Shown here in pieces: positions 26,370 to 34,760 of a stretch of DNA of 46,239 bases. Position numbers and translations under genes: made by a program. The DNA lies in the NCBI GenBank assembly GCA_900552795.1, contig USBB01000019.1, positions 1 to 46,239 on the forward strand. Reading direction: 5' to 3'. The notes under the pieces are model-generated. The model made no database searches. It was not told the origin of the DNA and worked only from the letters and a program-made list of their open reading frames with translations. The stretch is from an uncultured Eubacterium sp. Its GTDB lineage: Bacteria; Bacillota; Clostridia; Lachnospirales; Lachnospiraceae. How positions within the stretch are numbered: position 1 is the stretch's first letter; each line of letters opens with the position of its first letter.

Positions 26370-26720
26370 ACGCCCCTCCATATTTAATTTAATATATCTT
26401 AAGTAAATCAAGCGGCTGCTCTGCACACATTTGATTTGCTTTTAAAGCTGTAAGTTTTTTAATAACTGCACATATTATCTGTATATTCCTATATTTACAG
26501 CAAAATTTTAAAAAACTTGTTAACAGTATAAATAAATTCTAAAATAAAGTCAACTAAAAAAGTTTTTATGCTATATGGAATTTCATCTAAATCCCTTATC
26601 ACATAAAAAACTTCCATGAAACAAACTAATCTGTCTCATGGAAGCTTTAAAAAATATTCACATTTTCATATAACTAATTATAATCCGTATGACCATATCA
26701 TAAATAGACATGATTATAAA
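26370..26720. other. Intergenic region, 351 bp, with a terminator
   Basis: Contains the leader of the NatA-like gene (no convincing promoter found by eye), A/T-rich sequence, and the terminator of the kdu genes at 26605-26646. I see no coding frame or structured RNA besides. Confidence 0.6.
26605..26646 (-). terminator. Intrinsic terminator of the kdu operon
   Basis: Minus strand: CTTCCATGAGACA pairs with TGTTTCATGGAAG (one mismatch) and is followed by TTTTTTATG. It lies about 75 bp after the kduD stop. Confidence 0.85.
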
Positions 26721-27518
26721 TTACTCTGGCTGCTTTCCGATGTAAGCAAGAATACCGCCATCAACGTAAAGAATATGTCCGTTAACTGCATCTGAAGCCT
26801 CAGAAGCAAGGAATACTGCAGGACCTGCCAATTCTTCAGGCTTAAGCCATCTTTCAGCTGGAGTCTTTGCTACGATAAATGAATCGAATGGGTGTCTTGA
26901 ACCATCAGGCTGACGCTCTCTTAATGGAGCTGTCTGAGGTGTCTCAATGTATCCAGGTCCGATACCATTACACTGAATGTTATACTTACCATACTCTGAG
27001 CAGATGTTTCTTGTTAACATCTTTAAACCACCCTTAGCTGCTGCGTATGCAGAAACTGTCTCACGACCAAGCTCTGACATCATTGAGCAGATGTTGATAA
27101 TCTTACCATGACCTCTTTCAATCATTGATGGAATTACTGCCTTAGAAACAATGAAAGGTGCATTAAGGTCTACATCGATAACCTGTCTGAATTCAGCTGC
27201 TGTCATTTCACACATAGGAATTCTCTTGATGATACCTGCGTTATTTACAAGGATATCAATAGGAGCTACTTCCTTAGAAATCTTCTCAACCATTTCGTTA
27301 ACCTGCTCTTCGTTAGTTACGTCACAAACATAACCATGAGCATCAATACCAGCCTCTTTATAAGCTGCTATACCCTTATCTACTAATTCCTGCTTAATAT
27401 CGTTAAAAACGATTGTTGCACCAGCTTTAGCCATACCTGAAGCAATGGCAAAACCAATACCATATGAAGCACCAGTAACTAAAGCAACTTTGCCTTCAAG
27501 TGAAAAATTTACTGACAT
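26721..27518 (-). CDS. kduD: SDR dehydrogenase: 2-dehydro-3-deoxy-D-gluconate (or gluconate) 5-dehydrogenase
   Basis: A 265-aa short-chain dehydrogenase. The cofactor motif TGASYGIG, the NNAG motif, and the catalytic Ser-Tyr-Lys (CSMMSE, then SAYAAAKG) are intact, and the protein ends with VNGHILYVDGGILAYIG. In pectin and glycosaminoglycan breakdown KduD reduces 2,5-diketo-3-deoxygluconate to KDG. The immediate upstream neighbour is kduI, which makes that substrate, so KduD is the best assignment; sequence alone also fits gluconate 5-dehydrogenase. The gap to kduI is about 80 bp and both share one promoter and one terminator. Confidence 0.88.
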   Translation of the reverse strand: MSVNFSLEGKVALVTGASYGIGFAIASGMAKAGATIVFNDIKQELVDKGIAAYKEAGIDAHGYVCDVTNEEQVNEMVEKISKEVAPIDILVNNAGIIKRIPMCEMTAAEFRQVIDVDLNAPFIVSKAVIPSMIERGHGKIINICSMMSELGRETVSAYAAAKGGLKMLTRNICSEYGKYNIQCNGIGPGYIETPQTAPLRERQPDGSRHPFDSFIVAKTPAERWLKPEELAGPAVFLASEASDAVNGHILYVDGGILAYIGKQPE

Positions 27519-27597
27519 TTTTAAATTCTCCTTTTCTTAGTAATATATAAATGAAATCCTAATCGGATGACATTCCTTAAAAATTATTCAAGACTAT

Positions 27598-28440
27598 TTA
27601 TCTTAAATCCTTCATATCAACATGATCCATGTCATCAAAATCCTGATTCTCGCCAACCATACCCCATATAAATGTATAAGCATGTGTAGCTGAAGCTGAA
27701 TGAATTGACCAGCTTGGTGAAATAACAGCTTCTTCATTTCTCATAACAATATGACGTGTCTCTGTCGGCTCACCCATATAATGGAAAACAACTGCATCAT
27801 CAGGCACTTCAAAATACAAATAAACTTCCATTCTTCTGTCATGTGTATGACAAGGCATTGTATTCCATACGCTGCCCGGCTCAAGGCATGTCATACCCAT
27901 CTCAAGCTGACAGCTTTCAACCTGTCCAGGAAGAATATATTTATTGATTGTTCTGTGATTTGCGCTCTCAAGACAACCAAGCTCCTTTTTATTTTCAGGA
28001 AGAATATCCTTGTCAGGATCAATAAATACTGTAGGATATGTCATATGAGCAGGTGCACTGTTAAAATAGAACTTAGCCGGATTTGAAGCATCTGCACTTG
28101 AGAACTTAATCTCCTTTGCTCCCATACCTATGTACATACCGTCCTTATACTTAAAGTTATATTCCTTACCGTCAACAGTAACAGTACCGGCACCGCCAAT
28201 ATTGATAATACCCATCTCTCGTCTCTCAAGGAAATACTGTGCACGAAGTTCTGCACCAGCCTCAAGTGTAAGTATCTTATCTGTCGGTGTAGCCGCTCCT
28301 ACTATAATTCTATCAATCTGACTGTAAATTGTCTTAATCTCATTTGCAACAAACAAATCCTGAATAAGAAAATCATGTCTCAATCTGTCTGTATCGTAAT
28401 TCTTTACATCTGCTGGATTTGCTCCCGGTCTTACTTCCAT
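27598..28440 (-). CDS. kduI: 5-dehydro-4-deoxy-D-glucuronate isomerase
   Basis: KduI is a Zn-dependent cupin isomerising 5-keto-4-deoxyuronate, released from unsaturated oligogalacturonides, to 2,5-diketo-3-deoxygluconate. The metal site CHTHDRRMEVYLYF (His-x-His-x4-Glu) is present, along with SWSIHSASATHAYTFIWGM, which supplies the last His. ATG 28440 (280 aa, standard length) has AAGGAG seven bases upstream; the longer frame to 28488 runs into the promoter. With kduD it forms a two-gene operon. No pectate lyase, KDG kinase or transporter is nearby. Confidence 0.96.
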   Translation of the reverse strand: MEVRPGANPADVKNYDTDRLRHDFLIQDLFVANEIKTIYSQIDRIIVGAATPTDKILTLEAGAELRAQYFLERREMGIINIGGAGTVTVDGKEYNFKYKDGMYIGMGAKEIKFSSADASNPAKFYFNSAPAHMTYPTVFIDPDKDILPENKKELGCLESANHRTINKYILPGQVESCQLEMGMTCLEPGSVWNTMPCHTHDRRMEVYLYFEVPDDAVVFHYMGEPTETRHIVMRNEEAVISPSWSIHSASATHAYTFIWGMVGENQDFDDMDHVDMKDLR

Positions 28441-28473
28441 CACTAATCTCCTTTTTACTAAAAATTTCATATA

Positions 28474-28501
28474 TTCATATGTTACCACAAAAGCATGTCA
28501 A
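28474..28501 (-). promoter_or_regulatory. Probable kduI-kduD promoter
   Basis: Minus strand: TTGACA (28496-28501), a 16-base spacer and TATGAA (28474-28479), 34 bases before the kduI start. The -35 is a perfect sigma-A match, the -10 a moderate one. Confidence 0.5.
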
Positions 28502-28535
28502 TTACAACCAAAAATATGTTCTTGTTTCACAATTA

Positions 28536-29873
28536 TCAAATATTGATTAATCTTTCACAATCTTTTGCAGTGATAACTCTTTTTATAAGCTTGTGCGGCA
28601 AAACTTTGTTTTCTGAAAATTCATATGCTGCAGTAATAATCCTTTCTGCTTCCTGCGTTTTTTTAGGATTATTTGAAAATATTTTTGCAATCACATCGCC
28701 TTTGTTTACATAATCGCCTATTTTTTTATAAACCTCTAATCCAACCGATAAATCTATTTTATCGTCCTTTGTCTGCCTGCCACCGCCAAGAATCATTGAA
28801 GCCTTTCCTATCTCATCCGATTTTATAAGACTTACAAAGCCCTGCTCGCTTGATTTTACCTCAACTTCCTCACTGCATTTTGGCAGAATGTTTTCATAAT
28901 CATATACATACTTTTGCTTAGACCCCTGCGCTTCAACAAATTCAGCAAATTTCTTTAAAGCCGCGCCGCTTTTTACTGCATCTTCAAGCATATTTTGTGC
29001 CTCTTCTGCCGTTGCAGCCCTTTTTGCTGCCATTAGTATATTAACTCCGAGGCAGATGCAAAGATTGTACAAATCATCCGGCCCCTCTCCTTTAAGTGTC
29101 ATTATTGCTTCTTTTACTTCGATTGCATTTCCAACTGCATGTCCAAGCGGCTGATTCATGTCAGACACTACAGCTATTGTATTTCTGCCTGCACCATTTC
29201 CTATTTTTACCATCTCTTCTGCAAGAAGAAGTGCGTCTTTTTCATTTTTCATAAAAGCACCGCTTCCTGACTTTACATCAAGAACTATTAACTCAGCCCC
29301 CGCCGCAAGCTTTTTGCTCATAATACTGCTCGCTATAAGTGAAATATTATCAACCGTAGCAGTTACATCTCTTAACGCATATAACTTTTTATCTGCCGGA
29401 GCAAGGTTGCCTGTCTGTCCTGTTATCGCAAATCCGATATTATTTACGTTTGAAATAAACGCTTCCTCAGAAAGAGCTGTTGAAAATCCCGGAAAACTTT
29501 CAAGCTTATCAATCGTACCTCCGGTATGACCAAGCCCCCGACCGCTCATTTTTGCCATTTTGACGCCACATGCCGCAATCATAGGTGCAAGAACAAGTGA
29601 TGTCTTGTCACCTACTCCGCCTGTGCTGTGCTTATCTGCTTTTATGCCCGATATTCCCGATAAGTCAAGCTTATCACCGCTTTCAGACATGGCAAGCGTC
29701 AGATTCAGAGTCTCGTCGTATGACATTTTCTTAAAATAAATTGCCATAAGAAGCGCTGACGCCTGATAATCAGGAATTAAGCCCTGCGTATAACCTTCTA
29801 TAAAATAGTCAATTTCTTCTTTTGTCAACACACCGCCATCCCGCTTTTTCATTATCAAATCATACATTCTCAT
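28536..29873 (-). CDS. pdp: Pyrimidine-nucleoside phosphorylase
   Basis: Splits thymidine, deoxyuridine and uridine with phosphate to base and (deoxy)ribose 1-phosphate. The signature SGRGLGHTGGTIDKLES is intact, with KHSTGGVGDKTSL as the phosphate-binding loop and the C-terminal domain ending in a KVLPHKLIKRVIT tail. ATG 29873 (445 aa) starts at the family's usual MRMYDLIMKKRDGG and has GAGGA seven bases upstream; the frame to 29948 runs into a hairpin array. It is downstream of deoB, which converts the sugar phosphate product, so the two genes form a nucleoside salvage unit. DeoA is the other possible name. Confidence 0.95.
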   Translation of the reverse strand: MRMYDLIMKKRDGGVLTKEEIDYFIEGYTQGLIPDYQASALLMAIYFKKMSYDETLNLTLAMSESGDKLDLSGISGIKADKHSTGGVGDKTSLVLAPMIAACGVKMAKMSGRGLGHTGGTIDKLESFPGFSTALSEEAFISNVNNIGFAITGQTGNLAPADKKLYALRDVTATVDNISLIASSIMSKKLAAGAELIVLDVKSGSGAFMKNEKDALLLAEEMVKIGNGAGRNTIAVVSDMNQPLGHAVGNAIEVKEAIMTLKGEGPDDLYNLCICLGVNILMAAKRAATAEEAQNMLEDAVKSGAALKKFAEFVEAQGSKQKYVYDYENILPKCSEEVEVKSSEQGFVSLIKSDEIGKASMILGGGRQTKDDKIDLSVGLEVYKKIGDYVNKGDVIAKIFSNNPKKTQEAERIITAAYEFSENKVLPHKLIKRVITAKDCERLINI

Positions 29874-29913
29874 AATAATCCTCATTCCTGAGCAACTTTT
29901 TTGCGAAGAGGCC

Positions 29914-30020
29914 AGAGAAATTCGCATAGGCGATTTCTCTGTTGCCATAAGAGCTATTTGTTTTTGCCCAGAAACAAATAGCTGTGTAAAAAATCATCGT
30001 ATCAACATGATTTTTCACAC
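29914..30020. repeat. Array of three consecutive hairpins between deoB and pdp
   Basis: H1 (29914-29940) pairs AGAGAAAT with ATTTCTCT around CGC/GCG. H2 (29952-29983) has a perfect 12-bp stem AGCTATTTGTTT/AAACAAATAGCT. H3 (29984-30020) pairs GTGT-AAAAATCAT with ATGATTTTT-ACAC. They are almost back to back and fill the gap between the two genes. None is followed by a clear U-run, so they look like a structured repeat element or an RNA-processing/stability region. Confidence 0.65.
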
Positions 30021-30026
30021 TAATCC

Positions 30027-31217
30027 TCAATTCACAGACAGTATATCATGCGCCCGACTCCTGCCTATATCAGTTTTTTCAAGCCCGAAAATATCAGCTA
30101 ACGTCTGCGCTATATCGGCAAATGTCTTTGAAGTACCTAAGTTTACTCCCTTTTTCAAATTTTTCCCATAGTACAGTACAGGAACATATTCTCTTGAATG
30201 GTCTGTACTAGGTGTCGTCGGGTCACAACCATGGTCTGCGGTAATTATCAGCAAATCATCATCTCTCATATTGGAAAATATCTCTGGCAGCCTTTCATCA
30301 AACTCCTCAAGCCCCTTTGCATACCCCTTATAATCGTTTCTATGACCCCAAAGCATATCAAATTCAACAAGATTTGTATAAATAATACCTTTATTTTCCT
30401 GCTTCATGTACTTTATTGTCACATCTATTCCATCCTGATTATCTTTTGTGTGCACAGCTTCTGTTATTCCGACTCCTGCAAATATATCCTCAATTTTACC
30501 TACAGCAATAACATCCATTCCGGCTTTTGAAACTCTGCTCAAAATATTATCATCGGACGGTCTTAACGAAAAATCCCTCCTGTTGGCAGTTCTTTTATAA
30601 TTGCCGCTGCTTCCGATAAATGGTCTTGCTATGACTCTTGCAACCGCATTATCACCGCACAAAATTTTTCTTGCAGCAATACATATATCATAAAGCTTTG
30701 ACACAGGTATAATGTCCTCATGCGCCGCCACCTGAAATACCGAATCAGCTGATGTATAAACTATCGGCTTACCCGTTGCTACGTGCTCATCACCCAATTC
30801 TTTTATTATTTCTGTTCCAGAAGCTGCAACATTCCCAAGAACACCCGGAAGTTCACCGCTTTCAACAAATTGCTCAATTATATCTTTTGGAAATCCATCC
30901 GGATATACCGGAAATCTTTTCGGCGTATATATTCCTGCCATCTCCCAATGGCCTATAGTCGTATCTTTTCCCGCCGAAAGTTCAGCCATTCTCCCAAAAC
31001 AACCCATAGGCTCACTACACTCTTCCAGATTCTTTACACCATCAATATTTCCAAATCCAAGCTTAGTAAGATTTTTTATTAAAAGACCTCCCGCTGCTTT
31101 TGCAGTATTCCCGACAGTATCACTCCCAACATCACCAAAATCTGCAGCGTCAGGAAGTTCTCCTATACCGACACTGTCCAAAACAATCCATATAGCCCTG
31201 TTAATTTTTCTTTCCAT
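30027..31217 (-). CDS. deoB: Phosphopentomutase
   Basis: DeoB interconverts (deoxy)ribose 1-phosphate and 5-phosphate, linking nucleoside breakdown to central metabolism. It belongs to the alkaline phosphatase superfamily: the N-terminal metal site is WIVLDSVGIGELPDA, the catalytic Thr follows in DTIGHWE, and C-terminal metal ligands are in ITADHGCDPTTPSTDHSRE. 396 aa is standard. A G-rich site lies upstream of ATG 31217. It precedes pdp on the same strand. Confidence 0.97.
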   Translation of the reverse strand: MERKINRAIWIVLDSVGIGELPDAADFGDVGSDTVGNTAKAAGGLLIKNLTKLGFGNIDGVKNLEECSEPMGCFGRMAELSAGKDTTIGHWEMAGIYTPKRFPVYPDGFPKDIIEQFVESGELPGVLGNVAASGTEIIKELGDEHVATGKPIVYTSADSVFQVAAHEDIIPVSKLYDICIAARKILCGDNAVARVIARPFIGSSGNYKRTANRRDFSLRPSDDNILSRVSKAGMDVIAVGKIEDIFAGVGITEAVHTKDNQDGIDVTIKYMKQENKGIIYTNLVEFDMLWGHRNDYKGYAKGLEEFDERLPEIFSNMRDDDLLIITADHGCDPTTPSTDHSREYVPVLYYGKNLKKGVNLGTSKTFADIAQTLADIFGLEKTDIGRSRAHDILSVN

Positions 31218-31239
31218 AAAATGCCCCCTTTTCTATAAT

Positions 31240-31348
31240 CGCCGCTTTAGCGGCGCAAGGCGAATTGTCGCCTTTGATTTCACCTGATATGGTAACGACA
31301 GAATTAATAAGCTGTCTTTGACAGCGACAGATGTGCCATGCACATCTG
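31240..31348. repeat. Array of four short hairpins between deoB and the DAHP synthase gene
   Basis: Stems: CGCCGCT/AGCGGCG (31240-31255), AAGGCGA/TCGCCTT (31257-31274), GCTGTC/GACAGC (31311-31325) and CAGATGTGC/GCACATCTG (31328-31348), with loops of 2-4 bases. No U-run follows any of them on either strand. The gap lies between the two divergent genes deoB and aroF, so the array is in the 5' region of both. Confidence 0.65.
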
Positions 31349-31398
31349 GATTCTGGAGTTATTATACCACATTTTCGTCATTCTTTTCACCATTAATA

Positions 31399-31427
31399 TT
31401 TACTTTTTACATACAATATATTATAAT
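31399..31427 (+). promoter_or_regulatory. Probable promoter of the DAHP synthase gene
   Basis: TTTACT (31399-31404), a 17-base spacer and TATAAT (31422-31427), about 48 bases before the start codon. The -10 is a perfect sigma-A match. Confidence 0.6.
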
Positions 31428-31475
31428 CCTTAAATCAAAAATTTTTATAAAATATAAAAGGAGTGACTAAAGAAA

Positions 31476-32504
31476 ATGAGTTTTAATTTTATAAGATTAT
31501 TACCTTCTCCGCAGGAAATCAAAGAACAATATCCTGTTCCGGAACGCATTGCCAGACTTAAGCAGGAAAGAGATCAGGAAATCAAAGATATTATCACTGG
31601 AAAATCCGACAAATTTATTGCCATAATAGGACCTTGTTCCGCAGACAATGAAGATGCAGTACTTGACTACTCGTTAAGACTTAAAAAAGTGCAGGAAAAA
31701 ATAAAAGATAAAGTCATAATCATTCCAAGAGTATATACAAATAAACCACGTACAACAGGAACGGGCTACAAGGGAATGCTACACCAGCCCGACCCTGAAA
31801 AAAAGCCCGATTTACTTGCAGGTCTTATAGCTATCAGAAAAATGCATATACGCGTTATGGAAGAGACTGAACTTATGCCTGCTGACGAAATGCTCTACCC
31901 TGAAAATTACTGGTTCCTCTCAGACGTACTCTCATACGTTGCAGTAGGCGCACGTTCTGTCGAAGATCAGCAGCACAGGCTTACAGTAAGTGGTATGGAA
32001 GTTCCTGCCGGAATGAAAAACCCTACAAGCGGCGATTTTTCAGTAATGTTAAATTCAGTTGTAGCTGCACAGGCTAACCAGTCTTTCATATACAGAAACT
32101 GGGAAGTTGAGACAAACGGTAACCCGCTGGCCCACACAATTCTTCGTGGTGCTGTTAATAAACACGGTCAGAATATACCTAACTATCACTATGAGGATTT
32201 AATCCGTCTGTACAATATGTATCAGAAAAAAGACCTTAAAAATCCTGCTGTTATAGTAGATGCAAACCATAGCAACTCTGGAAAAATGTATCAGGAGCAA
32301 ATAAGAATTACTAAAGAAATTCTACATAGCTGCAAACATTCATCTGATGTAAAAAGCCTTGTCAAAGGTGTAATGATTGAAAGCTATATAGAACCGGGAT
32401 GCCAGAAAGTCGGTGAAGGAGTATACGGAAAATCAATAACAGACCCTTGCCTTGGCTGGAATGACTCTGAAAAACTTCTTATGGAAATTGCTGAATACTT
32501 TTAA
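31476..32504 (+). CDS. 3-deoxy-7-phosphoheptulonate (DAHP) synthase, class I
   Basis: Condenses phosphoenolpyruvate and erythrose 4-phosphate, the first step of the shikimate pathway. The 342-aa protein has the class I AroFGH core: IGPCSADNEDA, PRVYTNKPRTTGTGYKG (PEP and E4P binding), GARSVEDQQHR with the conserved Arg, and the metal ligands in VDANHSNSGK and near the C-terminus. AAGGAG lies 12 bases before the ATG, which is a long spacing. It stands alone; which aromatic amino acid controls it cannot be read from the sequence. Confidence 0.95.
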   Translation: MSFNFIRLLPSPQEIKEQYPVPERIARLKQERDQEIKDIITGKSDKFIAIIGPCSADNEDAVLDYSLRLKKVQEKIKDKVIIIPRVYTNKPRTTGTGYKGMLHQPDPEKKPDLLAGLIAIRKMHIRVMEETELMPADEMLYPENYWFLSDVLSYVAVGARSVEDQQHRLTVSGMEVPAGMKNPTSGDFSVMLNSVVAAQANQSFIYRNWEVETNGNPLAHTILRGAVNKHGQNIPNYHYEDLIRLYNMYQKKDLKNPAVIVDANHSNSGKMYQEQIRITKEILHSCKHSSDVKSLVKGVMIESYIEPGCQKVGEGVYGKSITDPCLGWNDSEKLLMEIAEYF

Positions 32505-32530
32505 TCATTTAAGCCTTAAACAATTTTTTA

Positions 32531-32565
32531 TGTAACAGGGAATTCCAATGAAATTCCCTATTGCA
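32531..32565. terminator. Hairpin after the DAHP synthase gene
   Basis: AGGGAATT (32537-32544) pairs with AATTCCCT (32552-32559), extended by TGTAA/TTGCA on the outside. It is placed right for a terminator but lacks a proper U-run on both strands. Confidence 0.45.
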
Positions 32566-32611
32566 TAAAAACACACTCTTTTTCATTTATTTGCATAAGC
32601 ACAATGTTCCC

Positions 32612-32634
32612 CTTTTACACTGTAATCTTAAAAA
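32612..32634 (-). repeat. Dispersed repeat, copy A (GATTACAGTGT-AAAA)
   Basis: The minus strand reads GATTACAGTGTAAAAGGGG, lacking one C of the consensus, and continues with ATTGTGCTTATGCA, which resembles the second half of the other copies. It lies just after spoIIM. Confidence 0.55.
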
Positions 32635-32637
32635 ATT

Positions 32638-33189
32638 TCAATAAATCAAATAATAAATATTTTTTAAAATAACCGGATTTACATAGCTTTCAAAATATGT
32701 ACCAATAATAACTATAATAAATGCAAGTACTATCAAAAGCCACATTTTTGTTCTGTGAAAATTTTTCTTATACATAGCCTTTACCATTATGTACAGAGCA
32801 GTCATATAGAAAATGTACTGCGGAAATATTGATACCACATAAATTAAGATTCCCGTAAATCCATATCTCATAACATCAAAACTTAACAATGTTCCGCTGC
32901 ATATTCCAAGCATCACAAATACAGCAATAAAAACAGGCTTACAAAGACCTGTCAAACCTAATATAATCATTAGTAAAAAATCCTTGAGCCTGTTTTTACA
33001 AACATATCCCCATAATATTAAGCTGTTTATCGTAACTTCATCATATACTGACAAAAAATCATCTGTAAAAATATTTTTGTTATAAGTGCCATATTTGTAC
33101 ATGAGATTTGCATAGCAAGTCCCAAATACAACACCGGCTAAAATCAAAAGTAAAAACCTGTACCGAATTAAAATATTTTTTAAATACAC
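32638..33189 (-). CDS. spoIIM: Stage II sporulation protein M
   Basis: SpoIIM acts with SpoIID and SpoIIP in peptidoglycan remodelling during engulfment of the forespore. The 183-aa protein has five hydrophobic segments (about 11-29, 46-62, 68-90, 108-133, 146-164), and the tail GTYFESYVNPVILK matches the family's C-terminal Glu-Ala/Ser-x-x-Asn-Pro motif. The start is GTG 33189. In clostridia spoIIM is often found next to a NUDIX gene, as here. Sequence similarity within the family is low, so the call rests on layout, motif and context. Confidence 0.82.
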   Translation of the reverse strand: MYLKNILIRYRFLLLILAGVVFGTCYANLMYKYGTYNKNIFTDDFLSVYDEVTINSLILWGYVCKNRLKDFLLMIILGLTGLCKPVFIAVFVMLGICSGTLLSFDVMRYGFTGILIYVVSIFPQYIFYMTALYIMVKAMYKKNFHRTKMWLLIVLAFIIVIIGTYFESYVNPVILKNIYYLIY

Positions 33190-33207
33190 TTATTTTTCTG
33201 CCTGTCT

Positions 33208-33756
33208 TTATTTATTGCTATTTATATGCACGTATTTATTAATATATGACATAACTGCGGCTATTGTTTTTGCATCAATTATGGTTCCATCCAAAATCAT
33301 ATCTGTAATTTCTTTAGCAGTAAAGCAAAAAACATCTATAAACTCATCCTCATCAAGATTCTGCTTTGAGTTCTCTAAATTCCTCGCTATATAAATATCA
33401 ATTTTTTCGTTACAGAAAGCAACCGCTGTTGCAAGTGTAAAGAAAAACTCAAGATTGTTACTTTTATAACCGGCTTCCTCCTCAAGTTCTCTGGACGCTG
33501 CCATTTTCGTATCCTCGCCAGGTTCAATACCTCCGGCAGGTATTTCATATGTAACTGCATCCAAAGCATTTCTATACTGCCTTACAAGTACTATCCTGCC
33601 ATCAGGCAGTACCGGAATAACTGCGGCAGCTCCGTTATGATTTATAAAATCCCATTTTGCAATATGTCCGTTAGGGTTTTTTACTGTATCGCAATAAATA
33701 TCAAGCATTGTGCCTTTATATTTTAAATCTCTTGAAATACGTTCAATATGCTCCAT
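33208..33756 (-). CDS. nudF: NUDIX hydrolase, probable ADP-ribose pyrophosphatase
   Basis: Hydrolyses ADP-ribose to AMP and ribose 5-phosphate or a related nucleoside diphosphate. The Nudix box is complete: Gly, five residues, Glu, seven residues (DTKMAAS), then RELEEEAGY. The upstream YEIPAGGIEPGE segment is typical of ADP-ribose pyrophosphatases. 182 aa is standard. It lies 18 bases before spoIIM, so they probably share a transcript. Confidence 0.92.
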   Translation of the reverse strand: MEHIERISRDLKYKGTMLDIYCDTVKNPNGHIAKWDFINHNGAAAVIPVLPDGRIVLVRQYRNALDAVTYEIPAGGIEPGEDTKMAASRELEEEAGYKSNNLEFFFTLATAVAFCNEKIDIYIARNLENSKQNLDEDEFIDVFCFTAKEITDMILDGTIIDAKTIAAVMSYINKYVHINSNK

Positions 33757-33785
33757 ATATTTTTCTCACTAACCTCCATTTCACA

Positions 33786-33847
33786 GATAGGCCGCTAACC
33801 CACCGTTGCGAAATCACAGGTGAATTCAGACCTTTTGACACTGTAAT
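33786..33847 (-). repeat. Dispersed repeat, copy B
   Basis: The minus strand reads GATTACAGTGTCAAAAGGTC, then TGAATTCACCTGTG. It fills the gap between proC and nudF and aligns with the copies at 39684 and 44896. Confidence 0.65.
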
Positions 33848-34644
33848 CACTTTATTTTATTGCAAGCCTCAAAACATGCGTCTGTTGCCTTAAACAAAGC
33901 ATTTCTTAAGCCATTCTCCTCAAGTGCTGCTACGCCCTTTATAGTCGTTCCGCCAGGCGAACACACGTTATCTTTTAATTTACCCGGATGCTCTCCTGTT
34001 TCAAGCACCATTTTTGCCGAACCCAAAACAGTTTGGGCAACAAGCGTATATGCATCTTTTCTTTGAATTCCGTATTTGACAACACTGTCAGCCAACGCTT
34101 CAATAAACATATATACATAAGCCGGAGAACTGCCGCTTGCACACACTATTGAACTTATAAGGTTTTCAGGCACAGTTATCACTTTTCCGAAAGAACTGAA
34201 AAACTGCTCAATAAAATCACGTTCATCAAATGTAAATTCTTTTGCATCGTAGCTTATTCCTGTCATTCCTTCTCCTATAAGTGCAGGTGTGTTAGGCATT
34301 GCCCTCACAACTCTTGCACATGACCCAAGCTTATTTTTAATATCATCAATAGATATGCCAGGAGCCAATGATATAATTACGCTCTCAGGCGTAACTATAT
34401 CGTGTATATTTTTAAGAACGACATCATAAACCTGCGGTTTAACGGCAAGAATTATGTATTTCGCATTATTTGCACATTCCGCATTACTTTCAATATAACG
34501 CACTCCCATTTGTGAACTTATCTCTTCACCTCTCGTTTTACTCGGACAGGTAAAAATGATTTTGTCTGCCCCGAAACTATTTAAAGCACCTTTAAGCATT
34601 GCATATCCCATGTTGCCCATACCTATAAAACCAATCTTAGCCAT
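33847..34644 (-). CDS. proC: Pyrroline-5-carboxylate reductase
   Basis: Reduces pyrroline 5-carboxylate to proline with NAD(P)H. The Rossmann motif IGFIGMGNMGYAML is at the N-terminus; VVRAMPNTPALIGEGMTG and SGSSPAYVYMFIEALADS are the conserved active-site and dimer segments, and the C-terminal CSPGGTTIKGVAALEENGLR is diagnostic. 265 aa is standard. GGAGA lies seven bases upstream of ATG 34644. The proline synthesis genes proA and proB are not adjacent. Confidence 0.97.
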   Translation of the reverse strand: MAKIGFIGMGNMGYAMLKGALNSFGADKIIFTCPSKTRGEEISSQMGVRYIESNAECANNAKYIILAVKPQVYDVVLKNIHDIVTPESVIISLAPGISIDDIKNKLGSCARVVRAMPNTPALIGEGMTGISYDAKEFTFDERDFIEQFFSSFGKVITVPENLISSIVCASGSSPAYVYMFIEALADSVVKYGIQRKDAYTLVAQTVLGSAKMVLETGEHPGKLKDNVCSPGGTTIKGVAALEENGLRNALFKATDACFEACNKIK

Positions 34645-34705
34645 AATCTTTCTCCATTTCGTTAAATAAAATAATCATCAAATTAAATAATCCGCTAAAT
34701 AAAAT

Positions 34706-34745
34706 AACCCATTCCAAAATATTTATGCTAAATCTGAAATGGGTT
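34706..34745 (-). terminator. Intrinsic terminator after the aminotransferase gene
   Basis: Minus strand: AACCCATTTC pairs with GGAATGGGTT (one mismatch), then TATTTTATTT. It begins about 15 bases after the aminotransferase stop codon. Confidence 0.75.
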
Positions 34746-34760
34746 AAAACTTATTATATT

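Noticed and set aside
27751..28086. Plus-strand open frame of 111 codons inside kduI
   Set aside because: Antisense to a catalytic cupin domain; amino-acid make-up is not protein-like.
29874..29948. Extended N-terminus of the pyrimidine-nucleoside phosphorylase
   Set aside because: The extra codons lie in hairpin H1 and the leader; the family start and ribosome binding site are at 29873.
31218..31475. T-box or riboswitch before the DAHP synthase gene
   Set aside because: The hairpins here lack a T-box sequence, a terminator/antiterminator pair and any riboswitch core I recognise.
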